NCBI GenBank assembly: GCA_958427375.1
Contig: CAUABY010000158.1
Location: 1 to 5,148 of the forward strand
From: an uncultured Eubacteriales bacterium
GTDB lineage: Bacteria > Bacillota > Clostridia > Oscillospirales > Oscillospiraceae
Direction of reading: 5' to 3'
Length of the DNA: 5,148 nt
The notes beneath the pieces are model-generated. The model did not search any database. It saw nothing but the letters and a program-made list of their open reading frames with translations, and had not been told where the DNA came from. Below are positions 1 to 5,032 of the stretch, piece by piece. The translations under genes and the position numbers were made by a program. Position 1 is the stretch's first letter. The number at the start of each line of letters is the position of its first letter.

Positions 1-67
1 AAGAAATACTGAAATTGGGAGATCTGGGCTTTTTCACCACGGCAGATTCTACCGTAGAATTGAACAT
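1..67 (-). other. Possible 5' fragment of a small minus-strand gene running off the left edge
   Basis: An ATG at 67-65 on the minus strand opens 22 codons that continue without a stop to the window edge, reading MFNSTVESAVVKKPRSPNFS and onward. No clear Shine-Dalgarno sequence precedes it; the upstream bases are GGGATTGGGCGAA. The plus strand is also open across the same bases in the frame starting at 3, with a stop at 168-170, so either strand could be coding or neither. The stretch holds an inverted repeat and is followed by AT-rich DNA. I do not recognise a family. It could equally be the end of a dispersed intergenic repeat. Confidence 0.2.
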
Positions 68-77
68 TTCGCCCAAT
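14..77. repeat. Nested inverted repeats at the left edge
   Basis: ATTGGG at 14-19 pairs with CCCAAT at 72-77. Inside it, ATTCTAC at 46-52 and GTAGAAT at 54-60 form perfect 7-bp arms around one central base. An alternative pairing uses ACGG at 39-42 with CCGT at 52-55. The compact symmetric site could be a protein-binding site, or the whole block could be a folded RNA or a dispersed repeat element. The sequence alone does not decide between these. Confidence 0.35.
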
Positions 78-224
78 CCCGCTCGTATATCATATATTAT
101 ACTTATTATTTTTGTGAGGTATATAAAAATTTTTGGTTTTATATGCAAAATTTTTCGCCGCAAATTGTAAATTTTATTTCCCTGAAATTTGAAAATGTGT
201 TTAAAATAATAATAGAAATTATTC
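78..224. other. AT-rich non-coding spacer
   Basis: This stretch is strikingly AT-rich (runs such as TTATTATTTTTG and AAAATTTTTGG) against GC-rich neighbouring genes. It has no convincing gene on either strand. It probably acts as an UP-element-like region upstream of the promoter at 225-253. A TATAAT-like site on the minus strand near 96-101 lacks a recognisable -35 box. Confidence 0.4.
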
Positions 225-253
225 TTGATTTTAAAGTGATAGTCTGATATAAT
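225..253 (+). promoter_or_regulatory. Sigma-A promoter with extended -10 for the 134-residue gene
   Basis: The -35 box TTGATT (225-230) and a perfect -10 TATAAT (248-253) are separated by exactly 17 bp. A TGA immediately before the -10 box (245-247) supplies the extended -10 TG motif. Transcription should begin near 260, giving a leader of about 35 bases. AT-rich DNA upstream would further favour strong expression. This is the best promoter in the window. Confidence 0.8.
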
Positions 254-278
254 TCAAGCTGTAATTTCAAAAAACAAT

Positions 279-285
279 AAGGGGG
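279..285 (+). promoter_or_regulatory. Ribosome binding site of the 134-residue gene
   Basis: AAGGGGG lies 9 bases before the ATG at 295 and supports that start codon. Confidence 0.7.
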
Positions 286-294
286 CAGTACAGT

Positions 295-699
295 ATGGCA
301 GACAAAAAATTCAAGGGTCCCGATGGGGCGATATCCGGCGCACAGTATGAGGCAGATTATCAGAGCGCGGAGAAATTTGACACCGTAAAGGTCGGCGCTC
401 TGGGCGTATATTATAAGGAAGGACTGAAAGTGCGGCTTATGCCCTATGACGAGCTTGACCGCGTATTCATCCGCATACAGGAGGTCAACGGCCGTCTGTG
501 CTGCGGCAGCACTACCTTTGCTTATTACCGCATTGTCTTTGTGCGCGGCGGCAAGGAGCTGGGCGATGTCATTTCCGAGAACGAGAAGGCTATGGATGAC
601 GCGCTGGCGCTCATTCACGTGAAGGCTCCGGGGCTTGCAATCGGCGTTGCGCAGAAGGAGGAAATCTCCGGCGAGGCCTGCTCCTGTGAGCAGCAGTAA
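295..699 (+). CDS. Conserved-looking hypothetical protein, 134 aa, function unknown
   Basis: The ATG is backed by a ribosome binding site and a strong promoter, and codon use is GC-rich like the neighbouring genes, so I consider it a real gene. The product looks cytosolic: no signal peptide and no membrane segment. Residues 30-83 alternate hydrophobic and charged positions in short strand-like blocks (VKVGALGVYY, KVRLMPYD, RVFIRIQEV, YRIVFVRGG). A helix-like stretch follows at 94-108. That order of strands and then a helix recalls small PH-like folds, but this is only an inference from pattern. There are two cysteine pairs, C69-C70 and the near C-terminal C129-S-C131, which could bind a metal or form a disulfide. 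I do not recognise the family and assign no function. A strong terminator follows, so it is probably monocistronic. Confidence 0.8.
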   Translation: MADKKFKGPDGAISGAQYEADYQSAEKFDTVKVGALGVYYKEGLKVRLMPYDELDRVFIRIQEVNGRLCCGSTTFAYYRIVFVRGGKELGDVISENEKAMDDALALIHVKAPGLAIGVAQKEEISGEACSCEQQ

Positions 700-707
700 C
701 ATAGGAA

Positions 708-737
708 GTAACATAAATTGAATCCCGCCAATATACT
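708..737 (+). promoter_or_regulatory. Weak candidate promoter upstream of the terminator, possibly for the ZIP gene
   Basis: GTAACA (708-713, four of six consensus bases) and TATACT (732-737, five of six) are 18 bp apart. If used, the transcript would start near 744 and its first structure would be the terminator hairpin at 753-787. The match is modest. I list it mainly because no promoter fits between that terminator and the ZIP start codon. Confidence 0.25.
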
Positions 738-752
738 ATAGTAGGCGAGGAT

Positions 753-792
753 GCACCGGGCAGACCCGCGTTTGGTCTGCCCGGTGCTTTTT
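753..792 (+). terminator. Strong intrinsic terminator after the 134-residue gene
   Basis: GCACCGGGCAGACC (753-766) pairs perfectly with GGTCTGCCCGGTGC (774-787), a 14-bp GC-rich stem with a 7-base loop, followed by five T residues (788-792). There is no T-run in the opposite orientation, so it acts on plus-strand transcription only. It sits 30 bases before the ZIP start codon and could also limit transcription into that gene. Confidence 0.9.
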
Positions 793-807
793 CCGCCCAA
801 ATGCAGC

Positions 808-812
808 AGGAG
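808..812 (+). promoter_or_regulatory. Ribosome binding site of the ZIP transporter gene
   Basis: AGGAG lies 10 bases before the ATG at 823. An upstream ATG at 801 is in a different frame and lacks such a site, so 823 is the chosen start. Confidence 0.65.
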
Positions 813-822
813 TTGACGATAC

Positions 823-1578
823 ATGCAGGATTCTTTCGTCTGGGCTCTCTGGGGCACGGGCTTTATATTCTTGATGACAACGCTCGGCGCGGCGCTGGTA
901 TTCTTTTTCAAAAAAGACGCGGAGCTTCGCTTTCAATCGGTGCTGATGGGCTTTGCCGCCGGGGTGATGACCGCCGCCTCGGTCTGGAGTCTGATAATCC
1001 CGGCCATTGAGCAGACCGAAAACGCGGGACGGATGGCGGGCTGGCTCCCGGCGGCGCTGGGCATCGCGGCGGGCGCGGCGTTTCTGATGGCGCTGGACGC
1101 GCTGATAACCCGGCTCGGCTGGGGCCGCGCGGACAGGGCGCAGGGCGCGCCGCTGCTTGTCACAGCCATCACCATCCACAACATACCTGAGGGGATGGCG
1201 GTAGGTCTGGCCTTCGCGCTTGCCGCCGGGGGTGAGGGCTTTGCCGCCGCCTGCGCGCTGGCGCTGGGAATAGGCGTGCAGAACTTCCCAGAGGGCGCGG
1301 CGGTTGCCCTGCCTCTGCGCCAGTGCGGCATGAGCCGAGCGCGCGCGTTTTTCACCGGCGTGCTCTCCGGCGCAGTGGAGCCGCTTTTTGGCCTTATGGT
1401 GGTGCTCTTCGCCGCCGGGGTCGCGCCGGTGATGCCGTGGCTGCTGAGTTTTGCGGCGGGCGCGATGCTCTATGTCGCCGCGCACGAGCTCATCCCTGCC
1501 GCCGAAGGCCGCCCCGGCGCAGCAGGCTTTCTGACGGGGTTTATTATAATGATGGTGCTCGACGTCGCGCTGGGATAA
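823..1578 (+). CDS. ZIP family metal transporter (ZupT/GufA-like)
   Basis: ZIP proteins are inner-membrane carriers that bring divalent metals, usually zinc and sometimes iron or manganese, into the cytosol. The 251-residue length and the run of hydrophobic segments fit the bacterial members with eight membrane helices. The diagnostic metal-site motifs are visible: HNIPEGMAVG at 119-128 in the expected helix 4, and QNFPEGAAVA at 153-162 in helix 5. There is also AVEP around E186, and HELIP at 221-225 in a late helix. The first position of the helix-5 motif is Gln rather than the His of Escherichia coli ZupT; as I recall, a Gln-Asn form occurs in GufA-type members. The loop between helices 3 and 4 (about 97-108) is short and lacks the His-rich stretch of eukaryotic ZIPs. 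The substrate cannot be told from sequence. The gene stands alone between two terminators, and I see no metal-regulator box beside it. Confidence 0.92.
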   Translation: MQDSFVWALWGTGFIFLMTTLGAALVFFFKKDAELRFQSVLMGFAAGVMTAASVWSLIIPAIEQTENAGRMAGWLPAALGIAAGAAFLMALDALITRLGWGRADRAQGAPLLVTAITIHNIPEGMAVGLAFALAAGGEGFAAACALALGIGVQNFPEGAAVALPLRQCGMSRARAFFTGVLSGAVEPLFGLMVVLFAAGVAPVMPWLLSFAAGAMLYVAAHELIPAAEGRPGAAGFLTGFIIMMVLDVALG

Positions 1579-1592
1579 CGGATGTCCGCGTC

Positions 1593-1626
1593 AAAAAGTC
1601 CGAAGCTATGAACTTCGGACTTTTTT
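1593..1626. terminator. Bidirectional intrinsic terminator between convergent genes
   Basis: AGTCCGAAG (1597-1605) pairs with CTTCGGACT (1613-1621) over a 7-base loop, and A residues at 1593-1596 extend the stem against T residues at 1622-1625. The plus strand ends in six T residues (1621-1626), and the five A residues at 1593-1597 give a T-run on the minus strand. It can therefore stop the ZIP transcript on one side and the minus-strand cluster on the other. Confidence 0.88.
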
Positions 1627-1805
1627 GCAGTATTTTCAGCAGCCCCTCTTGGCATAGTGTTTACCGGTGAAGAGCTCTATTTGTATGAAAGTGCTCTCAC
1701 CTTAATATATTGACCCACGCTTTACCGGCAGGCTGGAGAAATAGAACGCGCCTTGACCTATAGCAGGGGTAAGATGGATATATACCGCAATTGCATGCGC
1801 AATAT
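1627..1805. other. Non-coding spacer between convergent genes
   Basis: No gene is supported here on either strand. Visible structure is limited to TTTACCGG occurring twice in the same orientation (1660-1667 and 1721-1728) and a weak hairpin (GTGA-A-GAGC at 1667-1675 with GCTCTCAC at 1693-1700, one bulged base, 17-base loop). ATTGC and GCAAT near 1789-1803 form a 5-bp stem without a T-run. The stretch would be the 3' untranslated region of the CPBP-protease transcript if that ends at the bidirectional terminator. Confidence 0.4.
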
Positions 1806-2738
1806 TCAGGCTTCTTTTTTGTCCGCGTTGGCAAAGGCAGTCCACACATCGGTCGGTCTGCGGCCGTGCTTTCTTCCCCAGATTATAATACCGGCACAGG
1901 CGGCAATAAGCACGACGCAGGAGAGCGCCGAGCCCTCAATGCCAAAGCCGACATTGTAGGCAAAGCTGTCCACCGCGTTTGCCGCATCGAGTTTGAACAC
2001 GGAGTAGGGCACGACAATTCCGCTGTTAGGAAGGCCGAGAAGTATGTTCTGCGTGAAGTTCCACGCGGCGTGAACCGCGAACGCGCACCAGAGGCTGTCA
2101 AAATAGTACACGATGAGTGAGAACAGCAGACCCACAACGAAGATATTGAGGCCGGAGAGCAGTGTGACACCGGGATTGAGAAGGTGCATAACGGCAAAAA
2201 GCAGAGAGTTTGCAATCATGGCAAACACCGACGAGCCGTATATGCGCACAAGCCGCTGATACAGAAAGCCCCTCGTCATAAGCTCCTCTGATGACGACTG
2301 GATAAACACCAGCACAAATATGAAGAGGAGACTCAGCGGTCTGAAAGAGTCAAAACGCAGGTGTATATCCCCGCACAGCATTGCGACAAGGGCGCAGAAC
2401 ATGTTCAAGCCAAAGCCAATCGCAAGGCCGAGGCCGAGCATGCGCAGGTTATTTCCCGCAAGCTTTGTGCCGACAGAGCGGAGGATGGGTCTGTTCTTTT
2501 TAAAAATCAGCATGTACAGCACCATGACTATCCACACGCCGATGGTGGCAAGGTACATCGAGCCGGTCTGCCACACGTCCGACTGCGCGGCGCTATCCGG
2601 CAGACGTGCGTGTATAATGCCGACGAGCACACTGCCCAAAATCTGCCCCGCGAGCGTCAGCACAAAGAGGAACACACACAACAGCAGCAGGCCGAAAACC
2701 TTTTTCAGTATATCCGCTGCGCTCTTCTTGTTTTCCAT
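1806..2738 (-). CDS. CPBP family intramembrane metalloprotease (CAAX protease/Abi homologue)
   Basis: CPBP proteins are multi-pass membrane proteins related to the eukaryotic CAAX prenyl protease Rce1. Bacterial members act in peptide processing, bacteriocin immunity or surface-protein handling, and most have no known substrate. Numbered from the chosen start, three family motifs are present: the EExxxR block in SSSEELMTRGF (E151, E152, R156), the FxxxH block in FAVMHLLNPG (F181, H185), and HAAWN (H223, N227). The catalytic glutamates and histidines are thus intact. Eight or so hydrophobic segments surround them. A GTG at 2744 is in frame, but GGGGGAG at 2753-2747 is only 2 bases from it and 8 bases from the ATG at 2738, so I prefer ATG, giving 310 residues. 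The gene begins 17 bases after the UPF0340 gene on the same strand, so they are almost certainly cotranscribed. The specific substrate is unknown. Confidence 0.9.
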   Translation of the reverse strand: MENKKSAADILKKVFGLLLLCVFLFVLTLAGQILGSVLVGIIHARLPDSAAQSDVWQTGSMYLATIGVWIVMVLYMLIFKKNRPILRSVGTKLAGNNLRMLGLGLAIGFGLNMFCALVAMLCGDIHLRFDSFRPLSLLFIFVLVFIQSSSEELMTRGFLYQRLVRIYGSSVFAMIANSLLFAVMHLLNPGVTLLSGLNIFVVGLLFSLIVYYFDSLWCAFAVHAAWNFTQNILLGLPNSGIVVPYSVFKLDAANAVDSFAYNVGFGIEGSALSCVVLIAACAGIIIWGRKHGRRPTDVWTAFANADKKEA

Positions 2739-2746
2739 ACGCACAG

Positions 2747-2753
2747 CTCCCCC
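2747..2753 (-). promoter_or_regulatory. Ribosome binding site deciding the CPBP start
   Basis: GGGGGAG on the minus strand lies 8 bases before the ATG at 2738 but only 2 bases before the in-frame GTG at 2744. It therefore favours the ATG. Confidence 0.65.
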
Positions 2754-2755
2754 GC

Positions 2756-3307
2756 TTATTTCAGCTCGTCCTGATACCGCGCGCGCTCGCCGCCGATAAA
2801 ACGCGGGCGGGTGCGGGCGCAGACTATAGGCGCACAGCCGATATGGTCAAGGCTGACGCGCACGGGCACCGCCACTTCTTTAAGGTGCATGCCGATGAGC
2901 GTGTGGCCGATGTCGATACCGGCGGCGGCCTTGATATGCTCCACCGCCGTAGGCTCGGCAAGATTTTCAAAAACCGTAGTTGCGAAGGAGCCGCCGGCGT
3001 GTGCCCAGGGACGCACATTCACCGGCTCATAGCCGTATTTCTCCGCTGCGGCGCGCTCAAGAATCAGCGCGCGGTTTAAGTGCTCACAGCACTGCGCGGC
3101 AAGGTACACGCCGCGCTCTTGAAGCACGGGGTAGATGCCTTTGAAAACAGCTTGCGCCGCCTCCATGCTTGAGCCCTTGCCGATGCGCTCTCCCACAATC
3201 TCACTCGACGAGCAGCCGACGACAAAGATATCGCCCGGCTTGAGCTTTGCCGCATCCAAAATTTCCGTCACGGCCTGCGAGGCCTGATTTGTCAGTTCTT
3301 CAAACAT
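2756..3307 (-). CDS. UPF0340 (DUF436, TIGR01440) family protein, YwlG homologue
   Basis: This is a soluble conserved protein of unknown biochemical role, widespread in Bacillota and represented by Bacillus subtilis YwlG. The 183-residue length fits the family. The conserved blocks I recognise, numbered from the chosen start, are VGCSSSEIVGERIGKGSS (30-47), AQCCEHLNRAL (71-81), HAGGSFAT (103-110), DIGHTLIGMHLK (132-143) and RFIGGERARY (169-178). The density of Gly, Ser, Cys and His in these blocks suggests a ligand- or metal-binding pocket, but that is inference. An in-frame TTG at 3319 exists, but it overlaps the GGAGAG (3317-3312) that serves the ATG at 3307, so ATG is the start. It lies 85 bases downstream of the S-component gene and 17 bases upstream of the CPBP gene, all in one direction. 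Confidence 0.92.
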   Translation of the reverse strand: MFEELTNQASQAVTEILDAAKLKPGDIFVVGCSSSEIVGERIGKGSSMEAAQAVFKGIYPVLQERGVYLAAQCCEHLNRALILERAAAEKYGYEPVNVRPWAHAGGSFATTVFENLAEPTAVEHIKAAAGIDIGHTLIGMHLKEVAVPVRVSLDHIGCAPIVCARTRPRFIGGERARYQDELK

Positions 3308-3311
3308 AATT

Positions 3312-3317
3312 CTCTCC
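3312..3317 (-). promoter_or_regulatory. Ribosome binding site of the UPF0340 gene
   Basis: GGAGAG on the minus strand is placed 4 bases before the ATG at 3307 (6 bases counted from GGAG). It rules out the overlapping in-frame TTG at 3319 as the start. Confidence 0.6.
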
Positions 3318-3362
3318 AATCCGCCGCATATTCAGCAGCACATGCAGATTTTCGCGCAAAGC

Positions 3363-3388
3363 CTGCCGCGCAAAGTTCAGCGCGGCAG
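3363..3388 (-). other. GC-rich hairpin between the S-component and UPF0340 genes
   Basis: CTGCCGCGC (3363-3371) and GCGCGGCAG (3380-3388) form a perfect 9-bp stem with an 8-base loop, starting 5 bases after the S-component stop codon. Only three T residues follow on the minus strand (3360-3358), so it is not a canonical terminator. It could partly reduce transcription into UPF0340/CPBP or protect the 3' end of the first gene. The segment CGCGCAAAG is also repeated directly at 3353-3361 and 3367-3375, which offers an alternative pairing. Confidence 0.45.
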
Positions 3389-3392
3389 TTAT

Positions 3393-3914
3393 TTAATAGG
3401 TATACGAAAGCTTTTTCACGCTCGGCACGGCGACAAGCGTTTTGTACGCCAGTATGCCGACAACAACGCCTGCCGCGCCCTGCAGGGCGTTGCCCGGAAT
3501 GCTCGCGGCGGCGGCCATACCATAGCTGAGCGCAAGCCCCTCATACGCAAAGTAGCCAAGCACCATCAGCACTTCCCCGGCGACGGCACCGGCAACAAGC
3601 GCCGGCATCTTCCCGTGCCCGGTGCGCACAATGAGCGCCGCCGTCAGTGCAACAAGGCTCTTTATGATAAGCGTACCCGGCGCGTACACGGCATAGCCCA
3701 GCAGCAAATCCGCCAGCATCGAGCCGAGCCCCGCCGCCGCAACGCCATACCATGCGGGGCCGAGCAGAAAGGCGCACAGAAGCACCAGCGCGTCGCCGAG
3801 GTTGATGTACCCGTTGGTCGCGGGCATGGGTATGTGAATGAGCATAGTCGCTACGCAGGTGAGCGCCGCGAGCACGGCGGCCAGTGCGAGCTTTACAAGA
3901 TTATCATGTTTCAT
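3393..3914 (-). CDS. ECF transporter S component, vitamin substrate unassigned
   Basis: S components are small membrane proteins that bind a vitamin or related micronutrient and work with the shared EcfT/EcfA/EcfA' energising module. The 173-residue protein has about six hydrophobic segments, the usual S-component number. The first helix contains closely spaced alanines (AAVLAALT, 12-19) like the AxxxA motif that contacts EcfT. INLGDALVLLCAFLLGP (37-53) followed by AGLGSMLADLLLGYAVYAPGT (split at 61-81) is the pattern I associate with the DUF1393/PF07155-type S components annotated for riboflavin, pyridoxine or hydroxymethylpyrimidine-like compounds. The substrate cannot be fixed from this. 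No Ecf module genes are in the window, so it probably uses one encoded elsewhere (group II type). AGGAGGT at 3928-3922 lies 7 bases before the ATG. A promoter with an operator-like repeat precedes it. Confidence 0.88.
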   Translation of the reverse strand: MKHDNLVKLALAAVLAALTCVATMLIHIPMPATNGYINLGDALVLLCAFLLGPAWYGVAAAGLGSMLADLLLGYAVYAPGTLIIKSLVALTAALIVRTGHGKMPALVAGAVAGEVLMVLGYFAYEGLALSYGMAAAASIPGNALQGAAGVVVGILAYKTLVAVPSVKKLSYTY

Positions 3915-3921
3915 TTTGCGT

Positions 3922-3928
3922 ACCTCCT
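3922..3928 (-). promoter_or_regulatory. Consensus ribosome binding site of the S-component gene
   Basis: AGGAGGT on the minus strand, 7 bases before the ATG at 3914, is a full consensus site and predicts efficient translation. Confidence 0.8.
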
Positions 3929-3941
3929 GAAATTTTCATAA

Positions 3942-3970
3942 AGTTTACCGCTGTGCTATGCAGAATTCAA
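3942..3970 (-). promoter_or_regulatory. Candidate sigma-A promoter for the S-component cluster
   Basis: On the minus strand TTGAAT (3970-3965) and TAAACT (3947-3942) are separated by exactly 17 bp. Each hexamer matches four of six consensus bases. The transcript would start near 3935, just before the AGGAGGT. The -35 box lies inside the inverted repeat at 3959-3984, as expected for a repressed promoter. Confidence 0.45.
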
Positions 3971-3984
3971 ATATCAATTCTGCA
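3959..3984 (-). promoter_or_regulatory. Perfect 26-bp inverted repeat, candidate operator
   Basis: TGCAGAATT (3959-3967) and AATTCTGCA (3976-3984) are perfect 9-bp arms around an 8-base AT-rich centre. The repeat covers the predicted -35 box of the S-component promoter. No T-run follows on either strand, so it is not a terminator. A dimeric repressor responding to the imported vitamin would be a natural reader, but I do not recognise the motif as that of a known regulator. Confidence 0.55.
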
Positions 3985-4028
3985 CAAAATCAGCGCCGTT
4001 TTATCTTACGGGAGCGGAACCGGCAGGT

Positions 4029-4069
4029 TCAGCCAAGCCCTCAGCCGAGCCCTCAGCCAAGCCTCAGCC
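4029..4069. repeat. Tandem 12-bp repeat downstream of proC
   Basis: TCAGCCAAGCCC (4029-4040) and TCAGCCGAGCCC (4041-4052) are full units. They are followed by an 11-base unit TCAGCCAAGCC (4053-4063) and a partial TCAGCC (4064-4069). On the minus strand the core reads GGCTGA. The proC terminus contains the same core (CTCGGCTGA, last two codons plus stop, 4096-4088), about 18 bases further on. The array is far too short and unspaced for a CRISPR. It may be a slippage product. Confidence 0.65.
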
Positions 4070-4087
4070 AATTTCTTCTCCACATTC

Positions 4088-4888
4088 TCAGCCGAGTTCA
4101 ATATTTTTCTCGTGCGCGGCCTCTACCGCGGCTATGCACCCGGCGCGAAAGCCGTGTTCCTCAAGCGCGTACACGCCCGCAATGGTGCTGCCGCCGGGCG
4201 AGCATACCTCGTCCTTGAGCTGCTCCGGATGCTTGCCGGAGCTGAGCACAAGCTCAGCCGCGCCGGAGAGCATCTGCGCGGCGTATTTAATGGCCTTGTC
4301 GCGCGGAACGCCGCACTTGACCCCGCCGTCCGCCAACGCCTCGATGAACATGTAGGCGTAGGCCGGGCCGCAGCCGGAAATGGCGCTCGCCGCGTCGATA
4401 AGCTCCTCATTGATTACGTCAATTACACCGGAGAGCTCCATCAGCTCGTGGAATACCGCGAGCTCCTCCGCGGTCACGTACTCGTTCGCGCTCAGCAGCA
4501 TCACGCCCTTGCCCACGGCGCAGGCGGTGTTGGGCAGGATGCGGATTATCCTGCGCTTGTCGCCGAGCAAAAGCGCCAGTTTTTCAAGGCTGACCCCGGC
4601 GAGCATGGACACGAAAATGCTGTCCGACACGCTGATTTCCTCCGCCAGGGAGTACACAAGGCTCTCAATCTTCTGCGGCTTCACGCCGATAAAGACGAAG
4701 CTGCTGTTGGCCAAAATCTCCTCCGCCGTCGCTGCATAGCAGCCGAGGCGCCTGGCCTTGGCCGCGGTGCTCGCGTGGCTGCTGCACGCCACGGCGACTT
4801 TGCGACCGCCGACTTTGTTTATCGCGGCAGCGGCAAGCGCCCCGCCCATATTCCCCGCGCCGATGAATCCGGCGTCATATTTTTTCAT
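4088..4888 (-). CDS. proC: Pyrroline-5-carboxylate reductase (proline biosynthesis)
   Basis: ProC reduces pyrroline-5-carboxylate to L-proline with NAD(P)H, the last step of proline synthesis, in the cytosol. The 266 residues match the usual family length. Seen in order: the Rossmann dinucleotide-binding loop GFIGAGNMGGAL (7-18), VKPQ (69-72), PNTACAVG (119-126), SGCGPAYAYM with EALADGGVKCG (171-193), and the reductase signature around DEVCSPGGSTIAGVYAL (226-242). In-frame codons extend upstream to 4933, but GGAG at 4898-4895 lies 6 bases before the ATG at 4888, and the translation there starts MKKYDAGFIGAGN as expected for ProC. No glutamate kinase or glutamyl phosphate reductase gene (proB, proA) is in the window. 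No convincing terminator follows, so some readthrough into the S-component gene 173 bases on is possible. Confidence 0.96.
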   Translation of the reverse strand: MKKYDAGFIGAGNMGGALAAAAINKVGGRKVAVACSSHASTAAKARRLGCYAATAEEILANSSFVFIGVKPQKIESLVYSLAEEISVSDSIFVSMLAGVSLEKLALLLGDKRRIIRILPNTACAVGKGVMLLSANEYVTAEELAVFHELMELSGVIDVINEELIDAASAISGCGPAYAYMFIEALADGGVKCGVPRDKAIKYAAQMLSGAAELVLSSGKHPEQLKDEVCSPGGSTIAGVYALEEHGFRAGCIAAVEAAHEKNIELG

Positions 4889-4894
4889 GTTTAT

Positions 4895-4898
4895 CTCC
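4895..4898 (-). promoter_or_regulatory. Ribosome binding site of proC
   Basis: GGAG within GATTGGAGATAAAC on the minus strand lies 6 bases before the ATG at 4888. It selects that start over the in-frame upstream extension. Confidence 0.6.
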
Positions 4899-4968
4899 AA
4901 TCTGCCGCGTATCAAGGGCGGGCGGCGCGCCAATCCAAGCTGAAATTATACTTCTGCATCACACTGAC

Positions 4969-4997
4969 ATTATGCCACGCATGCGCGAAAAAAGCAA
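4969..4997 (-). promoter_or_regulatory. Candidate proC promoter
   Basis: On the minus strand TTGCTT (4997-4992) and CATAAT (4974-4969, five of six consensus bases) are exactly 17 bp apart. A perfect TATAAT on the same strand at 4950-4945 has no recognisable -35 box, so it is the alternative. Either would give a leader of about 50 to 75 bases. Confidence 0.4.
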
Positions 4998-5032
4998 CAC
5001 AAGCCGCGCCGCGCTGCTATATAATATGCCTC

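Noticed and set aside
139..714. A 191-codon minus-strand open frame opposite the 134-residue gene
   Set aside because: The plus-strand gene has a strong promoter, ribosome binding site and terminator, while this frame has none and runs on through the AT-rich spacer.
736..1485. A 249-codon minus-strand open frame opposite the ZIP gene
   Set aside because: Its translation is Arg/His/Gln-rich and low in hydrophobic residues, typical of an antisense shadow, and it crosses the terminator hairpin at 753-792.
4019..4032. GAACC-GGCA-GGTTC hairpin as the proC terminator
   Set aside because: The stem is only 5 bp and no T-run follows on the minus strand.
4029..4069. CRISPR-like array
   Set aside because: The units are 11-12 bp and directly adjacent, with no spacers and no cas genes nearby.
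3915..4087. Vitamin riboswitch in front of the S-component gene
   Set aside because: The predicted leader is only about 20 bases and I could match no conserved FMN, TPP or cobalamin aptamer core in the region.
4889..4933. In-frame N-terminal extension of proC (15 residues)
   Set aside because: It has no ribosome binding site, whereas GGAG sits correctly before the ATG at 4888 and family members start just before the GxGxxG loop.
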